Below are positions 8,434-15,759 of a stretch of DNA of 62,063 nt, in pieces (position 1 is the stretch's first letter; every line of letters begins with the position of its first letter). Origin of the DNA: Telmatospirillum sp. (GTDB lineage: Bacteria; Pseudomonadota; Alphaproteobacteria; Rhodospirillales; Magnetospirillaceae); the NCBI GenBank assembly GCA_031291415.1, contig JARLJB010000284.1, forward strand, positions 1-62,063, in the 5' to 3' direction. Position numbers and translations under genes: made by a program. The notes under the pieces were generated by a model. It was not told the origin of the DNA and ran no database searches. It saw only the letters and a program-made list of their open reading frames with translations.

Positions 8434-10055
8434 CAGGGAGCCTTCCTTTGTTGGACGGTGGCGGCCACGGCCAAGCCGAGCGCCTTGCGGACGCCGGCTT
8501 TCGCATGCCTGGAAAATTCGAAGATCAACCGGTCGCGCGCCCACAAAAGCCGGCGCGGATCCTTGTCGGTCAGGCCGTCGAGATCGACGGTTTCATCGAA
8601 GATGTCGAGGGCGTGGGAGCGCAACAGCAAAAGCCATGTCGCGGCGAGATCCTGGGTGTCGGCCTCGCCGTCCTTGAGACAGTCGCGCAAGGCGCCGAGA
8701 TGGCGGCGGAAATCCGCCTCGGTCTCACGCCACAGCCGGTCACCGGGTTCCCGGATGGCGTCGAGCTTGCGGTTTTTCGGAAGCTGATAGCCGGTTTCCC
8801 GGCGCTCGCCATAGAGGGCGATCTTCGCGGCGAGGGCGACGGCCCTGGCGGCGGCGTCCGCCGCCGCGATGGTCCGGGTCACGGCATCCTGAAGAGCCGG
8901 GCCGGCGTCGGCCCGCGTCGGAATCCAGGGAACGCTGGCGGCGAGCCATTGGCGGGCCTTCATATTGTCCATGTCGAAGCCGAAGACGTCGATGCCGTCG
9001 GTGGTGTCGATCAGCGATGCGATCTTTGATCGGCGGTTTCCCCACAGGCTGACGGGGATCGCCGGGAACCCGTTGAAGCCCCACCAGGCCAGCCAGTCGC
9101 CGTAATTGGCTTGGCCGGACCCGGGATGCCGGGGCAAGGGGTCGGATTTTTCGTCCTGACGGTAATAGGGCGACAGCGGATGGCGCCAGAGGAGGTAATT
9201 GGCGCCATAATTTTGCGTCCGCAAGCCGATGGCGCCGGGGCCGGTCGCGCCACCGAGGCCACAGGCGACGTCGTCGGCGAAAACCAGCCGGATCCGTCGC
9301 GGGCAGGCGAAGAAGGCCAGCGCCGGATGGCTGCCGGCCTGGGTGGTGATCATCTCTCCCTTGGCCGAGGTGCGGGTGGCGGCCAGCCAGGGGAAGGCGG
9401 CGTCCGGCTTGACCCTTCGGGCGTCCTCGTCCTGGTCGGGGACGTTGGTCCAGACGCGGTCCCAAAGGGTGGCGGCTTTCGCCGCCGCCCGCCGTGGCGC
9501 CATCAGCGTGGTGAGCGGGCCGCCGCCGCGCAGCGAGGTGCGGTGCCCGGCGCCGCCGGCGGGGGCATAGGTCTGCAAGGTGATCAGCGCCGCCGCCGCG
9601 TAGGGCAGGCAAAGGGCGGCCGCCCCGCCGCGCTTGATGAAAAGGTCGCTGTTGTTGCGCAGGGCGTTTTCGCCCGGCGCGTCGATCAGCAGGCCGTTCA
9701 GCGGCTTCACCTCCAGATGCGCCAAGGGGTCGAAATCCTGGAAGGCGCGGGAACCGTCGCCATCGAAATCGAAGGCGCCGACGAAGGACGCCAACGCCTT
9801 TGCAAGAACGTCGGGGGTCGGCGGCGCCGCGAACCGTTCCGCCCAGTCGTCGGCGTCTTCCGGCGCCATCGCCAGGGCGCACAGGCCGATCAGAAATTCG
9901 GTGAGGGCGCCATTCCAGTCCGGCCGGGGAAAATCAAGGGCCAGAATCGGATCGTCGTCGAACCGGTCGGTGATGTCGCAGGGACGCACGCTATGACGAA
10001 CCCCCGACGCCCGCCTGACCTCAAGCCATGGCGCCGTGAGAAGATTGAATGCCAT
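8433..10055 (-). CDS. cse1: Cascade large subunit Cse1 (Cas8e/CasA)
   Basis: Recognises the PAM and recruits Cas3 to the R-loop. The 540-residue protein starts MAFNLLTAPWLEVRRASG, close to the family N-terminus MNLLIDPWIPV. The segments DWAERFAAPPTPDVLAKAL, NSDLFIKRGG and YGDWLAWWGFNG also fit Cse1. The frame is open for 8 codons upstream; the ATG at 10055 is chosen from the family start. It is the first gene of the cse1-cas2 operon, preceded by 845 bases without an intact gene that hold a 13-bp palindrome (10122-10157) and decayed CRISPR repeats. Confidence 0.95.
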   Translation of the reverse strand: MAFNLLTAPWLEVRRASGVRHSVRPCDITDRFDDDPILALDFPRPDWNGALTEFLIGLCALAMAPEDADDWAERFAAPPTPDVLAKALASFVGAFDFDGDGSRAFQDFDPLAHLEVKPLNGLLIDAPGENALRNNSDLFIKRGGAAALCLPYAAAALITLQTYAPAGGAGHRTSLRGGGPLTTLMAPRRAAAKAATLWDRVWTNVPDQDEDARRVKPDAAFPWLAATRTSAKGEMITTQAGSHPALAFFACPRRIRLVFADDVACGLGGATGPGAIGLRTQNYGANYLLWRHPLSPYYRQDEKSDPLPRHPGSGQANYGDWLAWWGFNGFPAIPVSLWGNRRSKIASLIDTTDGIDVFGFDMDNMKARQWLAASVPWIPTRADAGPALQDAVTRTIAAADAAARAVALAAKIALYGERRETGYQLPKNRKLDAIREPGDRLWRETEADFRRHLGALRDCLKDGEADTQDLAATWLLLLRSHALDIFDETVDLDGLTDKDPRRLLWARDRLIFEFSRHAKAGVRKALGLAVAATVQQRKAP

Positions 10056-10121
10056 GGACGGTCTCGATTCCCCAGTCAAAAACAGGTTTTTCTGTTGAAA
10101 AACTTAAGGTTTTGTCCGAAT

Positions 10122-10157
10122 CTTGCGGGATGCGAATTTATAAGCGCATCCCGCAAG
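10122..10157. promoter_or_regulatory. Perfect 13-bp inverted repeat upstream of cse1
   Basis: CTTGCGGGATGCG (10122-10134) and CGCATCCCGCAAG (10145-10157) are separated by an AT-rich 10-base loop. The centre lies about 85 bases before the cse1 ATG. No T-run follows on either strand, so an operator for a cas regulator or an RNA hairpin is more likely than an intrinsic terminator. It is the most ordered feature in 10056-10300; the segment next to cse1 is AT-rich (AAAAACAGGTTTTT and similar). Confidence 0.6.
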
Positions 10158-10307
10158 ACGGCCGGAACTCTTCTGGCGCTGGCTTGCCGAACCATGAGAC
10201 TTCCCTCCTTTCAGTCAGAAACCGGGTGGAAGTGTGGAATTGCAGATCGACAGGGCTGGCACTCTGTCGATCTTTTTTTTGAGCCGAATCGAAGAATTTG
10301 TCAATAT

Positions 10308-10427
10308 GCCGTTAGCACTGCTTTCCAATCTTCTGAAATTTGGAAGACCAAAAAAAGCGAACCTCTAATGAACCCCGCGCGGGCGGGGAGACTTCTGTGC
10401 AAGTCGCCGTTAGCGTGCTTTCCAATC
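10308..10427. repeat. Duplicated 22-bp segment in the CRISPR relic region
   Basis: GCCGTTAGCACTGCTTTCCA... at 10308-10330 recurs with small changes at 10406-10427. The second copy runs straight into a decayed CRISPR repeat at 10427. Between the copies is another decayed repeat at about 10361-10393 (ATGAACCCCGCGCGGGCGGG). The arrangement suggests remains of an older or extended array. Confidence 0.55.
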
Positions 10428-10454
10428 GGTTCATCCCCGCGTCGGCGGGAAGCT
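10427..10454 (-). repeat. Solitary degenerate CRISPR repeat
   Basis: CGGTTCATCCCCGCGTCGGC then GGGAAGCT matches the array repeat for its first 16 bases, then diverges (GTCGGCGGGAA for GTGGGCGGGGAA). The same variant recurs at 10637, so these two copies share a history separate from the intact repeats. Confidence 0.75.
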
Positions 10455-10636
10455 ACGCCGAAATCGTGGCATAGGCTTGACCAAACCACAAGCGTTCAAG
10501 AGCAGGAACAAGTGGTCGTCGCTTTCTGGCAGCAAAATGCGCGCTTCCGCTTGCGACGCATCTGCGTGGTTCATTGCCGTCACACGCTCATGGGCGAGAA
10601 ACTGGCCGAACCGTGATTTTTCCCCAGGTGCCGACC

Positions 10637-10664
10637 CGGTTCATCCCCGCGTCGGCGGGAAATG
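10637..10664 (-). repeat. Second solitary degenerate CRISPR repeat
   Basis: CGGTTCATCCCCGCGTCGGC then GGGAAATG has the same GTCGGCGGGAA variant as the copy at 10427. The distance between the two (210 bases) is not a multiple of the 61-base period. The sequence between has an open minus-strand frame but no recognisable protein. Confidence 0.75.
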
Positions 10665-10732
10665 GCTGGGACTGTTCGTGTTCGCCGGCAATCCCCATGT
10701 TCGATTTTTACGTGGTGGTCGCAACCAGAGAT

Positions 10733-10831
10733 CGTCATTGCCGGACCTGATCCGGCAATCCACCGCGGCATGGGCCAACGGCATCATTTGAAACGGGCGA
10801 GTGGATGCTCGTGTCAAGCACGAGCATGACG
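10733..10831. repeat. Composite REP element, inverted relative to 14019-14118
   Basis: About 99 bases made of two hairpins: CGTCATTGCCGGAC...TCCGGCAATCC at one end and GATGCTCGTG TCAAG CACGAGCATGACG at the other, joined by a GAAACGGGC segment. The same arrangement occurs in reverse orientation at 14019-14118. The pair encloses array 2 and cas3. Confidence 0.8.
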
Positions 10832-10900
10832 GTGCTGGGTTGAACAGTCAGGCAGAAACCTGTTCAAATATTTGAGGCAATCATCGTGCCGGATCGTCGT

Positions 10901-11051
10901 GGGGCGATCCCCGCGTGGGCGGGGAACAGCCGCCGGCGCTCTGAATAATCTTGCGGAGGGCCGGTTCATCCCCGCGTGGGCGGGGAACAGCAGGACTATC
11001 GCTGGATCGTCGCAAAAGTCTCCGGTTCATCCCCGCGTGGGCGGGGAACAG
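10901..11051 (-). CRISPR. CRISPR array 2, type I-E, 3 repeats and 2 spacers
   Basis: Repeats at 10901, 10962 and 11023 have 29 bases and 32-base spacers (10930-10961 and 10991-11022). The repeat equals that of array 1 except that its first base in the transcribed orientation is C instead of G (plus strand ends GAACAG instead of GAACAC). The leader-distal repeat at 10901 is degraded in its outer part (GGGGCGATCCCC). The leader lies at 11052 onward, next to the end of cas3. Confidence 0.97.
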
Positions 11052-11135
11052 TCATGGTCGTAACATGCTGATTCTACGCGATATTCACGACGTCAAAAAA
11101 TCCACCGGCGTATTCGTTTTGTTCTTTGGGGTCAG
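11052..11135 (-). promoter_or_regulatory. Leader of CRISPR array 2 with IHF-like site
   Basis: Homologous to the array 1 leader over about 75 bases (shared blocks AACATGCTGATTCTA, TCAAAAAATC, ACCGGCGT, TTTGTTCTTT). The minus strand of 11061-11073 reads AATCAGCATGTTA, again a full match to WATCARNNNNTTR at the same 9-base distance from the first repeat. The cas3 stop is about 35 bases upstream in the direction of transcription. Confidence 0.8.
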
Positions 11136-11170
11136 GCGGCGTGAAAAAGACGCCCTATCGTCGGTCGGTT

Positions 11171-13771
11171 TCAGTCGATCCGCAAGCCGTTCCGGCGGGA
11201 ATATTGGACGGCAAGCGGATGGCCGTTCCTTGCCATCCATCGTCCCTGCCAGACATCGTCCCGATCGGTCGGCAGGAGGGCGAGAACCGGCGGCGGATCG
11301 CCTGCCGTCGCCCAATCCTTGCTCAGCGCCTGGATGGCCCGGTCGGCGTCGTCGTCGGGGGGCAGGGCGGCATCGAAAAGGGCGCAGCGGATGGTGATTT
11401 CCGACAGCCGCCATGACTTCGGGCCGTCGTCGCGCCACGGCCGGAGGATGCCGTTCGTCCATGTCGCCAGGCGCAGGGCGAGCGTGGGGTCGCCCAGTCG
11501 CGTCGGCGTGCGGACATCGGTCGACCAGGCGTCCGTCGGCGTGGTGAAATCGCCGGGCTTCAGGAAGTTCAAATAAGCCATGCCGGTGTCGGAGGTGCGT
11601 TTCGCCTCGGCCCGCCGACTGATCTCGTCCAGCGGTCCCGGGGTTTCCAGGGAATCGGGGCCGAAGACCGGCTCGATCAGATCGCGCGGGGAACCGCTTT
11701 TCAGCGGCAGGCCGCCGGCCGTTTGCAAGACGCTAAGCGTGCGCCAGAGCTGTCCGGCATCGGGATAGACATATTGGCCGCTGGGGAACAGGGCGCCGTA
11801 CCAGTCGGCCGCCACCTCCCACTCGGCTGCCTGGCTGACAACCCAGAGCACCGGGTCCGGTCGCGGCGGGCGATGGCGGTGCCGTTGCAGGCGTCCGGCC
11901 CGCTGGATCAGCAGATCCATCGGGCAAAGGTCGGTCGCCATGACGTCGAAGTCGAGATCGAGAGACTGTTCGACCACCTGCGTCGCCACCAGGATGCGGC
12001 CCCGTCGCTGCTCGGGCCGGCTGCCCTTGCCGAAGCGGGCGAGAATGTCGTTCTCCCGGTCGATCCGATCGCCCAGGCAGAAGCGGGCATGGAAAAGATC
12101 GACCTTGTCCCATCGTGCCGCGAGGGCGTCGTAGGTCGCCATCGCCTCCTTGACCGAATTGCGGATATAGACCGCGCAAGCCCCCTTCCTCGCCTCGGCA
12201 AGCAGGGCCTCGACCACCGCATCCGGGCTGTCGAAGCGCCGGAAGGGTAAGTCCCGCCGGGTGCCGCGCGACGATGGAAGATATTTCTCCGTCGTTTCGT
12301 TCGGACCGACATGCGTGGCGAGAGGAAAGGCCGTTTCGTGCAAGGCGTCCCGATCGGCGCCGAAGGCCGTGGTGAACCGCCGCCGTTGCTCCTGCGTCAG
12401 GGTTGCCGACAAGATGACGGCCGATCCGCCGAGCGCCTTTTGGAAGGCCAGCAATCTCTCCAGGCCCTTGGTCATGTAGTCGTCGTAGGCGTGCGCCTCA
12501 TCGATGACCAGCACGCGCCGCGACAGGGCGGCCAGCCGCAGGGATTGGTGGCGAACCGGCAAGACGCCGAGCAGCGCCTGATCGAGGGTTCCGACGCCCA
12601 CCTGGGCGAGGAAGGTCTTCTTGCGGTCCTCGGCGATGAAGGCGGCGCAGGCGGCCTCGGCGCTGACGTCCTGATCGCCGGCACCGTGGACGGCGCCGAC
12701 CTGTCCCCGGATGCTCAGTTGAAAGGCCTCGTTCAGGTCGCGCGCGCTGTGGGCGAGGACCAGCGACGGCTCCGGACCGGTCGGCGCGAACAGCTTTTTG
12801 TAGATGATCTCGAGCCGGCCATACAATCCGTTGGCGGTGGCCATGCTGGGCAGCGCCCAGTAAAGCCCTTCGGCGGCGCCGGCCCGCATCAACCGGTGGC
12901 AAAGGATCAGGGCGGCCTCGGTCTTGCCGGCGCCGGTCAGATCCTCGATCAGATAAAGGTGCGGGCCGGCATCAGGGGCTTGGTCTTCCGCCCATGCCTG
13001 CAAAGGCGTCGGCCGGGGCTTGTCGTCGAGAATGTCGGCGAGACCGAGCGTCGCCGCGACCGGCGCTTCGGCAAGATCGGTCACGGCGATCGCCGCTGTG
13101 GCCCTGTCCACGGCCTGGTTCCAATAGTCCGCCAGTCCCAGCGTCGGGGCCGTACAGGGGAACCTTTCCTGGTTGGAGCCGATCCAATCGGCGAGGATGA
13201 CGAGACCGGCGACGCGCCAAAGTTCGTATTTCCGTTTCGCCGGTTTGTCGGGCGTCGGGAGGCCGAAAAACGCAAGGATGTCCCGCGTGAAAAGAAGCGC
13301 GTCGGTTTCGGCGCCGCTCGACATGGGGTTGGTCAGATTGCGGAGAACGTCGACCGGAACCCCGTGATGGGAGAAGCCGGCGAACATCCAGTCGGTCAGA
13401 TGGGACAGCCCCTGTTCGGCCTCATGCCTTTGCCAGAACGTCCTGCCGACGGTCCCGTGACCGGCGTCGCTGTCCCTGGCCGCATGGCCGAATTGCAGGG
13501 CCAGCTCCGGGACCTTCCATTGAAAATTCTCGGCGAATTTTCCGAGATCATGCAGGGCCGCGACAAGCAGCAACCGCTTGCGCGTTTCCTCGACCGGCAA
13601 TCCGGTGGATTTCGCCAGATCGTGCAACCACTGCGGCCGGATCCGCAACAGGCCGTCCATCGCCGCCGCGACGTCCAGGCAATGATAGGCGACGGGGTGC
13701 CAGGGAAATCCCGCCAGCAGAAGCGACCGGGTCTTTGCCCAATAATGCGTGATGTATTTGTCCAGAGTCAT
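11171..13771 (-). CDS. cas3: CRISPR-associated helicase-nuclease Cas3
   Basis: Recruited by Cascade to degrade target DNA; fused HD nuclease and SF2 helicase. The 866-residue product starts MTLDKYITHYWAKTR, matching E. coli Cas3 (KYICHYWGKS), which decides the start over an upstream frame of 59 codons that runs through a REP palindrome. The HD motif is His74-Asp75 in AALHDLGKFAENFQWK; an HHGVP-type segment (GFSHHGVP) follows. The helicase has Walker A DLTGAGKTEAAL, DEAH box VLVIDEAHAYDDYM, SATL motif VILSATLT and motif VI QRAGRLQRHRH. All key residues are present. Array 2 separates it from cse1, so it probably has its own promoter. Confidence 0.97.
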   Translation of the reverse strand: MTLDKYITHYWAKTRSLLLAGFPWHPVAYHCLDVAAAMDGLLRIRPQWLHDLAKSTGLPVEETRKRLLLVAALHDLGKFAENFQWKVPELALQFGHAARDSDAGHGTVGRTFWQRHEAEQGLSHLTDWMFAGFSHHGVPVDVLRNLTNPMSSGAETDALLFTRDILAFFGLPTPDKPAKRKYELWRVAGLVILADWIGSNQERFPCTAPTLGLADYWNQAVDRATAAIAVTDLAEAPVAATLGLADILDDKPRPTPLQAWAEDQAPDAGPHLYLIEDLTGAGKTEAALILCHRLMRAGAAEGLYWALPSMATANGLYGRLEIIYKKLFAPTGPEPSLVLAHSARDLNEAFQLSIRGQVGAVHGAGDQDVSAEAACAAFIAEDRKKTFLAQVGVGTLDQALLGVLPVRHQSLRLAALSRRVLVIDEAHAYDDYMTKGLERLLAFQKALGGSAVILSATLTQEQRRRFTTAFGADRDALHETAFPLATHVGPNETTEKYLPSSRGTRRDLPFRRFDSPDAVVEALLAEARKGACAVYIRNSVKEAMATYDALAARWDKVDLFHARFCLGDRIDRENDILARFGKGSRPEQRRGRILVATQVVEQSLDLDFDVMATDLCPMDLLIQRAGRLQRHRHRPPRPDPVLWVVSQAAEWEVAADWYGALFPSGQYVYPDAGQLWRTLSVLQTAGGLPLKSGSPRDLIEPVFGPDSLETPGPLDEISRRAEAKRTSDTGMAYLNFLKPGDFTTPTDAWSTDVRTPTRLGDPTLALRLATWTNGILRPWRDDGPKSWRLSEITIRCALFDAALPPDDDADRAIQALSKDWATAGDPPPVLALLPTDRDDVWQGRWMARNGHPLAVQYSRRNGLRID

Positions 13772-13820
13772 TTCGACCACAACTTTGTTTCTTTGGGCGT
13801 TCCGCAGAAATAAATGAATC

Positions 13821-13890
13821 ATCCCGTCAATCCCTTGGATCAGCGGGAATCCAGCCGACGGTATGGATTCCCGCCTTCGCGGGAATGATG
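13821..13890. repeat. REP-type palindrome upstream of cas3
   Basis: Two REP half-units: ATCCCGTCAATCCC...GCGGGAATCC, then ATGGATTCCCGCCTTCGCGG with perfect stem ATTCCCGC/GCGGGAAT at 13867-13886. It lies in the cas3 upstream region, so the long open frame through it is not coding. The rest of 13772-14245 holds the composite repeat at 14019 and the direct repeat at 14188, and no gene. Confidence 0.8.
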
Positions 13891-14018
13891 AAAGAGGTGC
13901 GGTTACTCTTGCGCGGTTCCTTAGTGATCGAACGAAATCGCGTGACATGCAATCGATGTTATCGAACGCGACGCCGGCTTTCCCCAGACAACGACATTCC
14001 GATCGATCACCCCAATAT

Positions 14019-14118
14019 CGTCATGCTCGTGCTTGACACGAGCATCCCCGTGCCCGTTTCAAAGGACACCGTCTGGCCGGTGCGGCCATGGATTGCCGGG
14101 GCAAGCCCGGCAATGACG
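14019..14118. repeat. Composite REP element, inverted partner of 10733-10831
   Basis: CGTCATGCTCGTG CTTGA CACGAGCATC, a GCCCGTTTC spacer, then GGATTGCCGGGGCAAGCCCG ending CAATGACG. It is the reverse complement of the element at 10733-10831 with scattered substitutions. Confidence 0.8.
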
Positions 14119-14187
14119 ACTTTGGTTGTTGTTGCCCAGCAATACCGGCGAACCTTTGATTTGCCCCGTTTGCCGGTGTCAGCCGTC

Positions 14188-14209
14188 GATTGACGCCCCG
14201 AAGGCGAAC
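14188..14209. repeat. Right copy of the 22-bp direct repeat bracketing the CRISPR-Cas locus
   Basis: GATTGACGCCCCGAAGGCGA plus AC, 20 of 22 identical to 2857-2878. It lies 37 bases before the truncated GST gene. Confidence 0.5.
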
Positions 14210-14245
14210 GCGTAAACCAAGCGATGAGATCAAAGGGAGAACGAG

Positions 14246-14413
14246 ATGATTCTGGTCGGCCGTTACACCTCGCCTTTCGTCCGCCGGGTCGGCATTTCCC
14301 TGCGCCCGCTGGGGCTGCCTTTCGAGCGGACGGAAATCAATCCAGCGACCGCCCGTGACGAGGTCCTGACCGATAATCCGCTGGTGCCGGCCTTTTCCGA
14401 AACAACGCCCTGA
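14246..14413 (+). pseudogene. Truncated glutathione S-transferase, N-terminal fragment
   Basis: A 55-codon frame with a good ribosome site (AGGGAG, 8 bases before ATG) encodes MILVGRYTSPFVRRVGISLR, then LPFER and DEVLTDNPLVPA. This is the thioredoxin-fold start of a soluble GST, with the catalytic Ser/Tyr region and the NPLG.VPA segment. After VPA the sequence turns into FSETTP and stops; the rest of the roughly 200-residue enzyme is absent and rmuC begins 12 bases later. A deletion joining the GST start to rmuC is the simplest explanation. It cannot make a working GST. Confidence 0.8.
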
Positions 14414-14424
14414 GTTTCCAGACG

Positions 14425-15759
14425 ATGGAATGGGTCCTTTATGCAAACCTCGGATTGATCGCCCTGGTGTTGCTGTGCGTTGCCCTGCCGTTGCTGCGCC
14501 AAAGCGACGACCGCACCCTGCGGCTGCTCGACAGCATCGAACGTCTTGAGCGGCGGTTGCGCGACGAATTGGCCAATAACCGCGAGGAATCCGGGCAGGC
14601 GGCCAAGGGGCTGCGCGAAGAGGTGGCGGCCACCCTCAAGGGGCTTTCGGATCTTCAGAAGAATACGCTGGAAGGGTTCGGCGGGCAGATGGCGCGTCTG
14701 ACCCAGACCGTCGAGCAGCGTTTGGAGGCGGTTGCCCGGCAGATCGGCGAGTTGACCAAGGCCAATGAGCTTCGTCAGGAAGCCTTGCGCAGCACGCTCG
14801 AACAACGCCTGCTCAAACTGCAGGAGGACAACGCCGCCAAGCTGGAGCTGATGCGCCACACGGTCGACGAAAAGCTGCAGGGGACCTTGGAAAAGCGGTT
14901 GGGCGAGTCGTTCAAGCTGGTCTCCGAGCGCCTGGAGCAGGTGCACAAGGGACTGGGCGAGATGCAAAGTCTGGCCAATGGCGTCGGCGATCTCAAGAAG
15001 GTGCTGACCAATGTGAAGACCCGAGGGACCTGGGGCGAGGTCCAACTCGGCAATCTGCTGGAACAGGTGCTGACGCCCGAGCAGTTCGCCGCCAACGGCA
15101 TCTGCCGGGAGGGATCGGCCGAGCGGGTCGATTTCGTTATCCGGCTGCCCGGCAAGGGCAATGGCGGCGACGAGGTCCTGTTGCCGATCGACGCCAAATT
15201 TCCCCAGGAAGACTACCAGCGTTTGCTGGAGGCGGCCGAGCGGGCCGACGCCGACGGCATCGAAGTGGCGGCCAAGGCGCTTGAACTGCGGGTCAAGAGT
15301 TTTGCCAAGGATATCCGGACCAAATATATCAACCCGCCGCGCACGACCGATTTCGCCATGCTGTTTCTGCCGACCGAAGGGCTCTATGCCGAGGTCCTGC
15401 GCCGACCTGGCTTGATGGAGCAATTGCAGCAGGAGTACCGTGTCAGCGTCTGCGGCCCGACGACGCTCGGGGCCTTGCTCAACAGCCTGCAGATGGGCTT
15501 CAAGACCCTGGCGATCCAGAAGCAGTCGAGTGCCGTCTGGGAGATCCTGGGTGCCGTGAAGACCGAGTTCGGAAAATATGGCGACGTTCTCGACAAAGTT
15601 CAGAAGAAGCTTACCGAGGCGTCAGATAGCCTGACCCACATCTCCGTCCGCAAACGGGCGATAGACCGTAAATTGCGGTCGGTCACCGAACTGCCGGCCG
15701 GTCCCGCCGAAACCTTACTGGAACTGGGCGGTCCGGGCGACGAGGAGGAACCGGAATGA
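14425..15759 (+). CDS. rmuC: DNA recombination protein RmuC homologue
   Basis: RmuC limits recombination at inverted repeats in E. coli and has a PD-(D/E)XK-like nuclease fold. The 444-residue product has an N-terminal membrane anchor (residues about 7-24), a long coiled coil to about residue 200, and the conserved RmuC domain with NVKTRGTWGEVQLGNLLEQ, VLLPIDAKFPQEDY and FLPTEGLYAEVL. The C-terminal tail is acidic. No strong ribosome site precedes the ATG. It overlaps the next gene by four bases (ATGA). Confidence 0.95.
   Translation: MEWVLYANLGLIALVLLCVALPLLRQSDDRTLRLLDSIERLERRLRDELANNREESGQAAKGLREEVAATLKGLSDLQKNTLEGFGGQMARLTQTVEQRLEAVARQIGELTKANELRQEALRSTLEQRLLKLQEDNAAKLELMRHTVDEKLQGTLEKRLGESFKLVSERLEQVHKGLGEMQSLANGVGDLKKVLTNVKTRGTWGEVQLGNLLEQVLTPEQFAANGICREGSAERVDFVIRLPGKGNGGDEVLLPIDAKFPQEDYQRLLEAAERADADGIEVAAKALELRVKSFAKDIRTKYINPPRTTDFAMLFLPTEGLYAEVLRRPGLMEQLQQEYRVSVCGPTTLGALLNSLQMGFKTLAIQKQSSAVWEILGAVKTEFGKYGDVLDKVQKKLTEASDSLTHISVRKRAIDRKLRSVTELPAGPAETLLELGGPGDEEEPE

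Noticed and set aside
5911-8787. 958-codon plus-strand open frame through the cas genes
   Set aside because: It is antisense to cas6e, cas5e, cas7e and cse2, whose proteins are clearly recognisable. The frame stays open because of high GC codon bias.
10440-10620. Open minus-strand frame between two relic repeats
   Set aside because: No start with a ribosome site and no recognisable protein; it is short enough to be chance.
12311-13813. 500-codon plus-strand open frame
   Set aside because: It is antisense to the cas3 helicase and HD domains and resembles no protein.
13772-13948. N-terminal extension of cas3 by 59 codons
   Set aside because: The added sequence translates a REP palindrome (SFPRRRESI), and the family N-terminus starts at 13771.
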